64,000 nt of DNA from Tepidiforma bonchosmolovskayae (GTDB taxonomy: Bacteria; Chloroflexota; Dehalococcoidia; Tepidiformales; Tepidiformaceae), in assembly GCF_008838325.1 (NCBI RefSeq), contig NZ_CP042829.1, forward strand, positions 2,604,001 to 2,668,000, in the 5' to 3' direction. Positions 1 to 8,783 of the stretch are shown here, one piece after another. The first letter of the stretch is position 1, and every line of letters begins with the position of its first letter. The translations under genes and the position numbers were made by a program. Below the pieces are notes generated by a model. It saw nothing but the letters and a program-made list of their open reading frames with translations, did not search any database and was not told the origin of the DNA.

Positions 1-2
1 AG

Positions 3-164
3 CTGGTCGACGAGGCGCGCAGGCGGGGCCTGCTCGTGAACAACGTCCGGCCGAACGCGATCCGCCTGATGCCCCCGCTCACTGTCTCTCATGACGAAAT
101 TGACCGGGCCTGCGACATCCTCGAAGCCGCCATCCGCGCCATCGAGGGCGCATTCAGCAAGTAG
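3..164 (+). CDS. argD: Acetylornithine aminotransferase, C-terminal fragment (partial at window edge)
   Basis: Only the last 53 residues are inside the window; the gene begins before position 1. The visible tail contains a GLLVNNVRPNAIRLMPPLTV stretch and then a helix rich in Glu and Ile, which is the normal end of the class-III PLP-dependent acetylornithine/succinyldiaminopimelate aminotransferases. These convert N-acetylglutamate semialdehyde to N-acetylornithine in arginine synthesis. The location of argG less than 450 bases downstream on the same strand supports arginine rather than another ornithine-type aminotransferase. The active-site lysine lies outside the window, so the assignment rests on the tail motif and context. 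Confidence 0.75.
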   Translation: MVDEARRRGLLVNNVRPNAIRLMPPLTVSHDEIDRACDILEAAIRAIEGAFSK

Positions 165-184
165 GCTGGAGGCAACAGGGGCGA

Positions 185-541
185 ATGTGGACCGTGCTTA
201 TTGTCGAGCTGGTCGCCGGCCTGGTCCTCGGCTGGGTCGGTTGGCTCGCGCTGACCGGGAAGCTTCCCCGGCAGGGTTTTGCCGGGATCCGCACCCGCTA
301 CACGCTTTCCAGCGACCAGCGATGGGAAGCGGTCCACCGCCACGGGGGCCCGTACCTCGTATTCGGGGCTGTCGCCGTAGCCGCTGCCGCCGCGGCCCTC
401 CTCCCTTTCGCCATCGCCGGCGCGCTCCCGCACGGATTCACCGTCGCTGCCGTCCTGGCAATCGCCGTTGTGGCGGTGGGTTCCGCACTGGCCGCCTGGC
501 GCATTGGCGAATCCCGCGCACGCGCCGAGCTGGGCGACTGA
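185..541 (+). CDS. Small SdpI/YhfL-like integral membrane protein
   Basis: The 118-residue product has an N-terminal hydrophobic helix (about residues 3-24), a polar segment containing GFAGIRTRYTLSS followed by W and H (about 31-55), and two further hydrophobic helices (about 57-80 and 85-108). A GIRT-R-S-x-W-x-x-x-H pattern between the first and second membrane helices is typical of the SdpI family, whose B. subtilis member gives immunity to the SdpC toxin; most homologues in other bacteria have no proven role. It starts 20 bases after argD and precedes argG, so it may simply be carried in the arginine transcript. No toxin gene is visible nearby. Confidence 0.65.
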   Translation: MWTVLIVELVAGLVLGWVGWLALTGKLPRQGFAGIRTRYTLSSDQRWEAVHRHGGPYLVFGAVAVAAAAAALLPFAIAGALPHGFTVAAVLAIAVVAVGSALAAWRIGESRARAELGD

Positions 542-610
542 TGGCGGGTTTCCCGCTGCCGGGCGCCCGGCGATACTGAGGCAACACCGCAATTCGCCCG
601 GGGAGCCAGC

Positions 611-1849
611 GTGCCGAAGCTCGTCCTTGCCTACTCCGGTGGCCTCGATACCACCACCGCCATCAAGTGGCTGACCGTCGAACAGGGCTACGAGGTCATC
701 GCCCTGAATATCGATGTCGGCAAGAGCCGCGAACAGCCGGTCGTCGAATCGCGTGGGCTCGCCGCCGGCGCCGTCAAAGTGCGCGTCATTGACGCCCGCG
801 AGGATTTCCTCCGCTACTTCGCCTTCCCGGCGCTTGCCGCCGGCGCCGTCTACCAGGACCAGTATCCGCTCGCGACTGCGCTCGCCCGGCCGCTCATGGC
901 CAAGCTGCTGGTTGATGTCGCCCACGAAGAGGGCGCCGTGGCCGTGGCCCACGGCTGCACCGGCAAGGGGAACGACCAGGTCCGCTTCGACGTTGGCATC
1001 CAGACGCTCGACCCGAGCCTAAAGATCGTCGCCCCCACCCGCGAGAACGCCATGCCGCGCGAGTACCAGATTGAGTACCTCAAGCGGCACGGCGTGGACA
1101 TCCCCTGGGGCGACAAGGGCCCGTTCAGCATCGACGAGAATCTGTGGGGCCGCAGCGCCGAAGCCGGGGTCCTCGAGGATCCCTGGGCCGAACCCCCGCG
1201 CGAGGCGTACGAGTGGACGTGCGACCCGGAGGAAGCGCCTGCAACACCTGCGTACATCGAAATTGAGTTCGAATCCGGCGTTCCCGTTCGGCTCGATGGG
1301 CAGGAGCTTGGCCCGGTCGAGCTCGTCGAGCGGCTGAACGACCTCGGCGGCCTGCACGGCGTCGGGCGCATCGACCACATCGAAGACCGGCTCGTCGGCA
1401 TCAAGAGCCGGGAGATCTACGAGGCGCCGGCTGCGGTGATTCTCCACACCGCCCACGCCGCCCTCGAGGCGATGACCCTCTCGAAGCAGCAGCTCAAGCT
1501 GAAGAAGTACATCGCCACGGAGTACGCCGAGCTCATCTACAACGGGCTCTGGTTCAGCGCCCACCACCAGGACCTCGCTGCCTACGTCGCCAGCACGCAG
1601 CGTCACGTGACCGGCACCATCCGGGTCAAGCTTCAGCGCGGACGGGCGGTCGTCGTCGGCCGCAAGGCGCCCCGTTCGCTGTACGACCGGGGGCTCGCTA
1701 CCTATGATCGGGGCGACACCTACGACCAGTCGGCGGCAGTCGGCTTCATCAACATCTGGGGCCTTCAAACGCGCACGCAGGTCCGGACGCAGCTGCTGGC
1801 CGACCTGCCCGAGGCGCTCCGCATCGCGATGCCGCACCAGCACGACTGA
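611..1849 (+). CDS. argG: Argininosuccinate synthase
   Basis: The enzyme joins citrulline and aspartate using ATP, the seventh step of arginine synthesis, in the cytosol. The protein is 412 residues, normal for the family, and opens with the ATP pyrophosphatase loop AYSGGLDT (about residues 7-14); further family blocks include the HGCTGKGNDQVRF segment (about 115-127) that contacts substrate. Translation starts at a GTG, with GGGGAG a few bases upstream. A possible -10 box (GATACT) lies at 572-577. It shares orientation with argD and lies 69 bases after the SdpI-like gene. Confidence 0.96.
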   Translation: MPKLVLAYSGGLDTTTAIKWLTVEQGYEVIALNIDVGKSREQPVVESRGLAAGAVKVRVIDAREDFLRYFAFPALAAGAVYQDQYPLATALARPLMAKLLVDVAHEEGAVAVAHGCTGKGNDQVRFDVGIQTLDPSLKIVAPTRENAMPREYQIEYLKRHGVDIPWGDKGPFSIDENLWGRSAEAGVLEDPWAEPPREAYEWTCDPEEAPATPAYIEIEFESGVPVRLDGQELGPVELVERLNDLGGLHGVGRIDHIEDRLVGIKSREIYEAPAAVILHTAHAALEAMTLSKQQLKLKKYIATEYAELIYNGLWFSAHHQDLAAYVASTQRHVTGTIRVKLQRGRAVVVGRKAPRSLYDRGLATYDRGDTYDQSAAVGFINIWGLQTRTQVRTQLLADLPEALRIAMPHQHD

Positions 1850-1868
1850 CCAGAGGGGAACCATCACC

Positions 1869-2219
1869 ATGGCCGTTGCTACCGAACCAGCGGGCTCCGT
1901 CAGCTACGAAGGCCCGAGCCCGGATACCGAGTTCCTGGGGTACGCACAGGCGAACTTTCTCGTGACCGTCCCGGGGTGGAAGGCACGCGAAGTTGCGGTC
2001 CTGCTCAATGCCCCTGCTGCCCGTCGGCTCATCCAGGAGCTTGGGCGCGAGGACACGCCGGAGCTGCGGGACGAGCTGGCCCGGATTGTGGGCGAGGCCT
2101 GGCTCCGGCGGGTCGTCGAAGGGCGCGCCCCGTTCGAGTCGATCGTGACCGTTTCCAACGGCTTCCTCGACGAGCACCCCGATCTCCTCGCCGAGGTCCG
2201 CGCGGCAGCAGCAGCCTGA
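1869..2219 (+). CDS. Conserved-looking small protein of unknown function
   Basis: I do not recognise this 116-residue protein. It has a flexible N terminus (about 1-25), then a mixed region with a VPGWKAREVAVLLNAP segment, then two charged helices (ELGREDTPELRDELARIVGEA) and a short C-terminal alanine-rich helix. No signal peptide or membrane helix is apparent. It begins 19 bases after argG, with GAGGGGAA a few bases before the ATG, and its TGA is one base before the ATG of the glucosidase gene, so it is probably co-transcribed and translationally linked with that gene. Codon use matches its neighbours, which argues that it is real. Confidence 0.7.
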   Translation: MAVATEPAGSVSYEGPSPDTEFLGYAQANFLVTVPGWKAREVAVLLNAPAARRLIQELGREDTPELRDELARIVGEAWLRRVVEGRAPFESIVTVSNGFLDEHPDLLAEVRAAAAA

Positions 2220-2220
2220 G

Positions 2221-3852
2221 ATGGACGCACCCGGGCACGAGTGGTGGCGGGAGGCCGTCTGCTACCAGATCTACCCGCGGAGCTTCCAGGACTCGAACGG
2301 CGACGGCATCGGCGACCTTGAGGGCATCATCCGGCGGCTGGACTACCTGAACGACGGCACGCCGCACTCGCTGGGCATCGATGCGGTCTGGCTTTCCCCG
2401 ACCTACCCCTCGCCCATGGCCGATTTCGGCTACGACGTCGCCGACTACTGCGACGTCCACCCGGATTTCGGCACCCTCGCGACCATGGACCGCCTCATCG
2501 CGGAGTGCCACCGGCGCGGCATCCGTGTCCTGCTCGATTGGGTCCCAAACCACACGAGCGACCAGCACCCCTGGTTCATCGAGTCCCGCTCGTCCCGGGA
2601 GAGCCCGAAGCGAGACTGGTACATCTGGCGGGACCCGCGCCCGGATGGCTCGCCGCCGAACAACTGGCGCTCGGTCTTCGGCGGCCCCGCATGGACGTTC
2701 GACGAGCGCACCGGCCAGTACTACCTGCACTCATTTCTGAAGGAGCAGCCGGACCTGAACTGGCGCAACCCGGAGGTCGAGGCGGCCATGCTCCAGACAC
2801 TCCGTTTTTGGTTCGAACGCGGCGTCGACGGGTTCCGCATCGACGTCATCGGGCGCACCCTGAAGCATCCAGATCTCCCGGATAATCCGCCCAACCCCGA
2901 GTGGCGGCCGGGCGACCGGGAGCGGTTCAGCCAGCTCTGGCTCTACAACCACAACTATCCCGACGTGTTCAACGCGGTGAAACGCATCCGGAAGGTCTTC
3001 GACGAGTACCCGGGGCGGGTCGCCGTCGGGGAAGTATTCGGTACGCCAGAGGAGATCGCCCGCTTCTACGGGGACGCCGACTCCCCCGGCCTCCATCTCG
3101 CCTTCAACTTCCACTTCATCCACGAGCGCGGGCATGCCATCACCCCGTGGGAAGCACCGGTCCTGCGACGCATCATCGCGAACGCCGAGGCCACCGTTCC
3201 GCCGTTCAGCCAGCCCTGCTTCGCCCTGAACAACCACGACCGCTCCCGCTTCGTCACCCGGCAGAACCACGACGGGCGCGGGCTCGAACGGGCGCGGGCT
3301 GCGCCGCTCCTCCTCCTGGGCCTGCGCAACACACCCTTTCTCTACTACGGCGAAGAGATCGGCATGGCCGATGTGGACATCCCACCCGAGCGCCAGCAGG
3401 ACCCTGCCCGGTTCAGGTCGGTCGGGCGCGACCCGGAACGCACGCCGATGCAGTGGGACGCCTCGCCGGGGCGCGGCTTCACGACGGGCGAGCCCTGGCT
3501 GCCGTTCGGCCCGCCTTCCCCGAACGTGGCCGAGCAGGACGGCGACCCTGACTCCCTCCTCTCGCTGTACCGGCGCGCCATCTGGCGGCGGAAGGAGCTC
3601 CCGGCGCTGCGGGCCGGGTCCCTCGCCAACCTGGGCGGCGACGAAGCCGTCGTCTCGTGGCGGCGGCAGACCCCGGGGGCGCCGGGGGTTGCCGTGGCAG
3701 TCAATACGGCGACCGTTCCCGCGCGGGCGCAGCTCCCGTTCCCGCGCGGGCGCATCGTGCTCTGCACCGTGCGGGCGCGCGAAGGAGAGCGCACCGGCGG
3801 CGAGGTTGAGCTGCCGCCGCTCGGGGCGGCGTGGATTGCGGAAGAGGCGTAG
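2221..3852 (+). CDS. GH13 alpha-glucosidase (oligo-1,6-glucosidase/alpha-amylase family)
   Basis: A 543-residue cytosolic glycoside hydrolase of family 13 that should release glucose from alpha-linked oligosaccharides or sucrose-like sugars. The (beta/alpha)8 barrel starts with WWREAVCYQIYPRSFQDSNGDGIGD. The catalytic nucleophile Asp208 sits in GFRIDVIG, the acid/base Glu271 in VGEVFG and the third acid Asp340 in NNHDRSRF. A short C-terminal beta domain ends at 543. Length and motifs fit alpha-glucosidase/oligo-1,6-glucosidase rather than trehalose synthase; exact substrate cannot be read from the sequence. The start codon is one base after the upstream stop codon. Confidence 0.9.
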   Translation: MDAPGHEWWREAVCYQIYPRSFQDSNGDGIGDLEGIIRRLDYLNDGTPHSLGIDAVWLSPTYPSPMADFGYDVADYCDVHPDFGTLATMDRLIAECHRRGIRVLLDWVPNHTSDQHPWFIESRSSRESPKRDWYIWRDPRPDGSPPNNWRSVFGGPAWTFDERTGQYYLHSFLKEQPDLNWRNPEVEAAMLQTLRFWFERGVDGFRIDVIGRTLKHPDLPDNPPNPEWRPGDRERFSQLWLYNHNYPDVFNAVKRIRKVFDEYPGRVAVGEVFGTPEEIARFYGDADSPGLHLAFNFHFIHERGHAITPWEAPVLRRIIANAEATVPPFSQPCFALNNHDRSRFVTRQNHDGRGLERARAAPLLLLGLRNTPFLYYGEEIGMADVDIPPERQQDPARFRSVGRDPERTPMQWDASPGRGFTTGEPWLPFGPPSPNVAEQDGDPDSLLSLYRRAIWRRKELPALRAGSLANLGGDEAVVSWRRQTPGAPGVAVAVNTATVPARAQLPFPRGRIVLCTVRAREGERTGGEVELPPLGAAWIAEEA

Positions 3853-3888
3853 GTCACCCGCCGCGCCGGCTTTGGTATCCTCAGCGGC

Positions 3889-4458
3889 ATGATCAGCCAG
3901 CGCCGCCGCGTCCTCATTCCCGGGCCAAAGGATGGCCCCGGGCAGCGTCCATCCGAAGGGAGCGGGCCCGCTTCGCCTGGGGCGCTGGAGACGTGCGATT
4001 GCCCCGAACTCGACCCTGCCGACTGGGACGGGATCGAGAGCGACTGGAGCGACATAACATTTGTTGCCACCACGGTGAACGCGGTCGCTGGGGTGCCGGT
4101 AGGATTCGAGAGCGCCCGGCAGGCGCTGTTCGACCGCGCCGCAGCGCTGGGTGCAACTGTCCCCGAGAGCCCCATGCTCCTCATCGGCGAGGGCCGCTTC
4201 CGGCGGCCGCTCCTGCTCGAGGTAGAGGATGTGCCGGAGGGGGCGCGCGATGTCGTGCGGCCGGGCGGGGTCGCGTACACCCGCCTCGTCCATGCGCCCT
4301 GGGGAGAGCTCGCGCGCGCCGCAAAACAGCTCCGCGCGGAAGCCGAGCAGCGGTATGGGCGCCAGCCCGCGAACCTGTACGCCTGGTATCTCACCTGCCG
4401 CATCTGTTCGCGGGAACGGAATTTCGAGACACTGCTCGTCGCGCACTACCCGGCGTGA
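3889..4458 (+). CDS. Unknown cytosolic protein, weakly GyrI-like
   Basis: A 189-residue protein I cannot assign. After a basic, proline-rich N terminus (1-30) it has a CDCPELDPADWDGIESDW segment, a WSDITF motif, and then alternating strands and helices including VEDVPEGARDVVRPGGVAYTRLVHAPWGEL. The spacing of the latter is faintly like GyrI/SOUL-type small-molecule-binding folds, but this is only an impression. The end has a YLTCRIC motif. A TATCCT box at 3876-3881 lies seven bases before the ATG and no ribosome-binding site is seen, so the mRNA may be leaderless. The stop codon overlaps the GTG of the MgtC-like gene by four bases, implying coupled expression. Confidence 0.7.
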   Translation: MISQRRRVLIPGPKDGPGQRPSEGSGPASPGALETCDCPELDPADWDGIESDWSDITFVATTVNAVAGVPVGFESARQALFDRAAALGATVPESPMLLIGEGRFRRPLLLEVEDVPEGARDVVRPGGVAYTRLVHAPWGELARAAKQLRAEAEQRYGRQPANLYAWYLTCRICSRERNFETLLVAHYPA

Positions 4459-4946
4459 GCACGGATGACCAGCTGACGCTCTTCGGCCGCGTGGCCCTCG
4501 CGCTCATTCTCGGAGCACTGGTTGGCCTCGAGCGCGAATTCCGGGGTCACGAAGCCGGCATCCGCACGAACTCCCTGGTCTGCGGCGCTTCGGCGCTCTT
4601 CGGCTCCATCTCGCTTCAGCTCGGCGACGACCGTATCGCGGCGGCGGTCGTGCAGGGCATCGGTTTCATCGGCGCCGGTATCGTCTTCCAGCGCGGCCGG
4701 ACCGTGCACGGAGTGACCACCGCGGCGACCATCTGGATGATGGCTGCAATCGGGCTCGCCATCGCGAGCAGGCTCTACCTGCTTGCCGCACTCGTCGCCG
4801 TGACGGTCATCCTGCTGCTCGAGCTCGCGCCGGTAAGCGACTGGGTGCTCGCCCACTCCCGCAGGCGGGGGTTCATCCACGGCACAGGCCGCTACCGGCC
4901 GGCCGACAGCAGTCATGACGCCGGCGACGGCCCGCCGGTATCATAA
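4455..4946 (+). CDS. MgtC/SapB family membrane protein
   Basis: The 163-residue protein matches the N-terminal membrane domain of the MgtC/SapB family: RVALALILGALVGLEREFRGHEAGIRTNSLVC (about residues 10-42), then GIGFIGAGIVFQRG and VTTAATIWMMAAIGLA. The GLERE and GIGFIGAG motifs are family hallmarks. MgtC proteins are linked to magnesium limitation and membrane-potential or phosphate control; the role of stand-alone short homologues is unclear. It lacks the C-terminal cytosolic ACT-like domain of Salmonella MgtC. I chose the GTG at 4455 because it forms a GTGA overlap with the preceding stop and begins just before the first conserved helix. Confidence 0.85.
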   Translation: MSTDDQLTLFGRVALALILGALVGLEREFRGHEAGIRTNSLVCGASALFGSISLQLGDDRIAAAVVQGIGFIGAGIVFQRGRTVHGVTTAATIWMMAAIGLAIASRLYLLAALVAVTVILLLELAPVSDWVLAHSRRRGFIHGTGRYRPADSSHDAGDGPPVS

Positions 4947-5068
4947 GCCTCACCATGCCCTCCGCCTCCTCCCGACTGCTCCTTCGACGGCCCGGCGGCG
5001 CCTAGCCGGCCGGGCGTACCGGACTTACTCTTCGACCAACCCTGGCACCCCATCCGCTGGAGCTGATC

Positions 5069-7513
5069 ATGCCTGATCGCTACGACCCCGCCGTGATCGA
5101 ACCGAAGTGGCGCGAGCGCTGGCTCGCCGACCGGCTCTACCACGCGCCCGACGATGACCCCCGGCCGAAGTGGTACGCGCTCACGATGTTCCCGTACCCC
5201 TCGGGCGACCTGCACACGGGCCACTGGTACGCCATGGCGCCCAGCGATGCCGCGGCGCGCTACCGCCGGATGCAGGGGTACAACGTCCTCTTCCCGATGG
5301 GCTTCGATGCATTCGGGCTGCCTGCGGAAAACGCGGCCATCAAGCGGGGCATCGACCCGAAGGCGTGGACCTACGCAAATATCGACCGGATGCGCGGCCA
5401 GCTCCGGATGATGGGCGCTTCGTTCGACTGGGACCGCGAAATCATCACCAGCGACCCCGAATACTACAAGTGGACCCAGTGGTGGTTTCTCAAGTTCTAC
5501 GAAAAAGGTCTGGCGTACCGCGCAGAAGCAGCGGCCAACTGGTGCCCCGGCTGCCAGACCGTGCTCGCCAACGAGCAGGTCATCGATGGCCGCTGTGAGC
5601 GCTCCGACGACATTGTGGAGCGCCGTTTCCTGACGCAGTGGTTCTTCCGCATCACGGCCTACGCCGAAGAGCTGCTCAGGTTCGAGGGCATCGACTGGCC
5701 AGAGCGCATCAAGGTCATGCAAACGAACTGGATCGGGCGGTCGGAAGGCGCAACGCTCCGCTTCCCGGTCGATGTGGCGGGCATCGATGAGCCGATCAGC
5801 GTGTTCACGACACGGCCCGACACCGTCTACGGGGCAACGTTCATGGTGCTGGCGCCCGAGCACCCGCTGGTTGAGCGCATTACCACGCCGGAATGCCGCG
5901 CCGCCGTCGAGGAGTACCGGGTTTTCACCAGCCGCCAGACGGAAATCGAACGGCTCTCGACGGAAAAGGAGAAGACCGGGGCGTTCACCGGAGCCTACGC
6001 CATCAACCCCTTCAACGGACAGCGCATTCCAATCTGGATCGCCGATTACGTGCTGGTCACCTACGGGACCGGCGCGATCATGGCAGTGCCGGCCCATGAC
6101 CAGCGCGACTTCGAATTTGCGCAGAAGTACGGCCTGCCCATCATTCCGGTCTTCGACCACCCGGAGATCGACGTCACGCGGCCGCTGAAGGCGGCGTTCG
6201 AGCGCGGCACGAAGATGATTAACTCCGGCCCGTTCGACGGAACGCCGGCGGAAGAAGCGATCCGCCGGATTGTCGCCTACGCCGAAGAGCATGGCATCGG
6301 GAAGGCGACGGTCACCTACCGGCTGCGCGACTGGCTGATCTCCCGGCAGCGCTACTGGGGCGCACCGATTCCCATCATTCACTGCCCTGACCACGGCATT
6401 GTGCCGGTCCCTGAGAAGGACCTGCCCGTCCTTCTCCCGGAGAACGTGAAGTTCGACCCTACGGGTCAGTCCCCGCTGACGCAGGTCGAGGAGTGGGTGA
6501 ACGTACCGTGTCCGATTGACGGCCGGCCTGCGCGACGCGAGACCGACACCATGGACACGTTCATGTGCTCCAGCTGGTACCAGATGCGGTACATCGACCC
6601 GCACAACGACGAGGCCCCGTTCCGGAAAGAGCTCGCCCGGAAGTGGCTTCCCGTGGACCAGTATACGGGCGGGGCCGAGCACGCTGTCATGCACCTGCTC
6701 TACACGCGATTCTTCTGGAAGGCGGCGCGCGATCTCGGCATGGTCGAAGGCGACGAGCCGATGCTCCGGCTGTTCAACCAGGGCGTCATCCTCGGGCCGG
6801 ACGGCAACCGCATGTCGAAAAGCCGAGGCAACGTCGTCGCCCCCGACGAACAGGTCGCGCAGTGGGGCGCCGACTGTTTCCGCTGCCAGCTGATGTTCGT
6901 CGGCCCGTGGGACCAGGGCGGGCCGTACAACCCCACGGGTATGGCGGGCATCTCGCGGTGGCTCCACCGCCTCTGGTCGCTCGTGGTCGACCCTGTCGAA
7001 CTCACCGACGCGCCCGATGCCCCTGCGACCCGCGAGCTCCGGCGCATCACCCATAAGACCATCCTGGCCGCCACGCAAGACATCGAGCACTTCCGCTTCA
7101 ATACGATGATTTCGCGCCTCATGGAGCACTCCTCGGCGCTCCAGCGTGCTCGTGAGGCCGGCCACGTCGACCGGGCCGCGTGGGAGGAAGGCATCCGTAC
7201 GGCGCTCCTGCTCACCGCACCGCTTGCGCCGCATATTACGGAGGAGCTGTGGGAGCGGATTGGCGGCCCGTACTCTATCCACCTGCAGCGCTGGCCCGAG
7301 GCCGACCCGGACCTTGCCCGCGACGAAGAGGTGGAGATCGCCGTCCAGGTGAATGGCAAGGTCCGCGACCGGCTTACGGTGCCGGCCGATGCCGACGAGC
7401 CGTTCGTCGTCGCCCGCGTCCGCCAGCTTCAGCGTGTCGCTACCCTGCTCGACGGAAAGGAACCCCGCAAGGTGATCTACGTGCCGGGCAAGCTGGTGAA
7501 CATCGTCCTTTGA
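5069..7513 (+). CDS. leuS: Leucyl-tRNA synthetase
   Basis: Class Ia aminoacyl-tRNA synthetase charging tRNA-Leu. The 814-residue protein shows the HIGH-type site as YPSGDLHTGH (about residues 49-58), the CP1 editing domain with TTRPDTVYGATF (about 247-258), the zinc-ribbon-like ANWCPGCQTVLANEQV segment (about 158-173), and the KMSKS site as GNRMSKSRGNVVAPDEQV (about 580-597). The anticodon-binding domain follows and the C terminus ends in a short beta domain. It is slightly shorter than E. coli LeuRS (860). GGAG stands six bases before the ATG. The 122-base upstream gap shows no T-box structure that I can recognise. Confidence 0.97.
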   Translation: MPDRYDPAVIEPKWRERWLADRLYHAPDDDPRPKWYALTMFPYPSGDLHTGHWYAMAPSDAAARYRRMQGYNVLFPMGFDAFGLPAENAAIKRGIDPKAWTYANIDRMRGQLRMMGASFDWDREIITSDPEYYKWTQWWFLKFYEKGLAYRAEAAANWCPGCQTVLANEQVIDGRCERSDDIVERRFLTQWFFRITAYAEELLRFEGIDWPERIKVMQTNWIGRSEGATLRFPVDVAGIDEPISVFTTRPDTVYGATFMVLAPEHPLVERITTPECRAAVEEYRVFTSRQTEIERLSTEKEKTGAFTGAYAINPFNGQRIPIWIADYVLVTYGTGAIMAVPAHDQRDFEFAQKYGLPIIPVFDHPEIDVTRPLKAAFERGTKMINSGPFDGTPAEEAIRRIVAYAEEHGIGKATVTYRLRDWLISRQRYWGAPIPIIHCPDHGIVPVPEKDLPVLLPENVKFDPTGQSPLTQVEEWVNVPCPIDGRPARRETDTMDTFMCSSWYQMRYIDPHNDEAPFRKELARKWLPVDQYTGGAEHAVMHLLYTRFFWKAARDLGMVEGDEPMLRLFNQGVILGPDGNRMSKSRGNVVAPDEQVAQWGADCFRCQLMFVGPWDQGGPYNPTGMAGISRWLHRLWSLVVDPVELTDAPDAPATRELRRITHKTILAATQDIEHFRFNTMISRLMEHSSALQRAREAGHVDRAAWEEGIRTALLLTAPLAPHITEELWERIGGPYSIHLQRWPEADPDLARDEEVEIAVQVNGKVRDRLTVPADADEPFVVARVRQLQRVATLLDGKEPRKVIYVPGKLVNIVL

Positions 7514-7651
7514 TCGCGTTTCGCGCTGAGCTTAGGGTGCGAAATCACGGGGAATTTACATTTGCCGGTGGACGTTCGGTAGCTCCCGCGGTACGTTCGC
7601 AGCAGGAGCCTGCGTGCACCCCGCAAGCACGCGTTCCCTGGAGGGCACCCT

Positions 7652-8311
7652 ATGCAAATCAAGAAAAACCCGCCCGCAACCGTCTACCCGGACGCCGTGA
7701 GCCGCTATGAGCGGGAGCGCATGGTCCCCGAGGCGGAGCAGTACAGCGAGACATCGAGCGAGGCGGTCTACAGCCGCGGAACGGCGCCGCGGCAGGCCGC
7801 CCCTGCGCCTCGCGGAGAGGAGCCGCGGGGAGAGGCCCCGCTCCGAAGCGAGAGCACCATCGACCGCCACTCCTCCTTCGATGGGCGCTTCGAAACGGAG
7901 CAGGATCTGCGCATCGAAGGCGCTATCAGCGGCGAGGTCATCTGCCGCGGCACGCTGACGCTTGAAAAGGACGCCTCGGCCCGGGCGCGTGTCCAGGCCA
8001 GGGAGGCTGTCGTCAAGGGGCGCCTCGAAGGCGACATCGTCTGTTCCGCCCGCCTCACCATCGCGTCGACTGCGGTCGTCACCGGCACGGTCCGCGCCCC
8101 GATTCTCGTGGTGGAAGAGGGCGCCTCGATCTCCGGGAACGTCGACACGACGCAGAAGGCGAGCGAGGTTGTCTCCCGGTCTGCGCGCCCAGCCGATGTC
8201 ACGGCCGCCGCGGTCGATGCGCCGGCTCCGGCCCGGCAGCCCCGGCGGGACGCGCCGTCGTTTGCCCTCGTTTCCAGCGAAGCAGAGCCGGCGATTGCCG
8301 ACCGCCGCTGA
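7652..8311 (+). CDS. Bactofilin (polymer-forming cytoskeletal protein)
   Basis: A 219-residue protein with a long disordered, charged N terminus (1-70), a central bactofilin domain (about 70-170) and a disordered Ala/Pro-rich tail. The core shows repeated glycine-hydrophobic steps such as FDGRFETEQDLRIEGAISGEV, VKGRLEGDIVC and VTGTVRAPILVVEEGASISGNV, the right-handed beta-helix pattern of bactofilins, which self-assemble without nucleotide at the inner membrane and help shape cells or place machinery. The start is supported by GGAGGG upstream. It is flanked by leuS and by a strong terminator, so it is probably a single-gene transcript. Confidence 0.9.
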   Translation: MQIKKNPPATVYPDAVSRYERERMVPEAEQYSETSSEAVYSRGTAPRQAAPAPRGEEPRGEAPLRSESTIDRHSSFDGRFETEQDLRIEGAISGEVICRGTLTLEKDASARARVQAREAVVKGRLEGDIVCSARLTIASTAVVTGTVRAPILVVEEGASISGNVDTTQKASEVVSRSARPADVTAAAVDAPAPARQPRRDAPSFALVSSEAEPAIADRR

Positions 8312-8356
8312 GCGCTCACTCAGTCTCTACGCAGGGAGCATTCCGCTGCGACACCA

Positions 8357-8395
8357 ACGGGGTTCGCCGTTACGGCGAACCCCGTTCTGGTTTTC
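8357..8395 (+). terminator. Intrinsic terminator after the bactofilin gene
   Basis: A perfect 13-bp stem (ACGGGGTTCGCCG at 8357-8369 with its complement at 8373-8385) closes a three-base loop and is followed by TTCTGGTTTTCC. It lies between convergent genes (bactofilin plus strand; 84-residue protein minus strand) and may stop transcription from both sides. Confidence 0.85.
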
Positions 8396-8428
8396 CTCTA
8401 CCGCCGCTCTTCGCCGCGATAGCGACAG

Positions 8429-8683
8429 TCAGGCGACAGTGAAGTAGACGACCCCGTCGACCACCCAGGTGTTGGCGCTCTTTCCGGTGCGGCGGGCCGC
8501 ACGGCTGATGCGCATTGCAATCGAGCGGGGCGTTTCACCCGGGCCGGGAACGAGTTTCCCAACCTTCCCCTGGGGAACCTGTTCGACGTACTTCTCGTAC
8601 TCACGCATCCGTGCGGCAAGCCGCCCCGTTTGGCGTGGAGGACGAGGGGCCTCCGAATCCCTGATGACTGCGAATTCTGCCAT
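8429..8683 (-). CDS. 84-residue conserved-looking basic protein, unknown function
   Basis: I do not know a function. The product has a Pro/Arg-rich start (IRDSEAPRPPRQTGR), a central helix with YEKYVEQVPQGKVGKL, a polar GPGETPRSIAMRISRAARRTGKS helix, and a C-terminal beta hairpin WVVDGVVYFTVA. The basic helix plus hairpin could bind nucleic acid, but no named domain is evident. A longer in-frame start exists at 8755, but AAGGAGG stands seven bases before the ATG at 8683 and decides the start. It is the last gene of the minus-strand series that includes rsmD and coaD. Confidence 0.75.
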   Translation of the reverse strand: MAEFAVIRDSEAPRPPRQTGRLAARMREYEKYVEQVPQGKVGKLVPGPGETPRSIAMRISRAARRTGKSANTWVVDGVVYFTVA

Positions 8684-8783
8684 GTAGTCGCCTCCTTGGA
8701 ATGATGCTTGAGAAAAGCTGAGTATTCCCGCTGCACGTGCAGGATAGCGACACACGGACGCAATGACAAAACCGGGAAACGAG

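Noticed and set aside
89-952. 287-residue minus-strand open frame across the SdpI-like gene and argG
   Set aside because: It is antisense to argG, low in hydrophobic core pattern, and has no ribosome-binding site; a shadow of high GC.
4947-5068. T-box riboswitch upstream of leuS
   Set aside because: The gap is only 122 bases and lacks the T-box consensus and a terminator hairpin with T-run.
4913-7282. 789-residue minus-strand open frame
   Set aside because: Fully antisense to leuS, whose motifs are unambiguous; long antisense frames are expected at this GC content.
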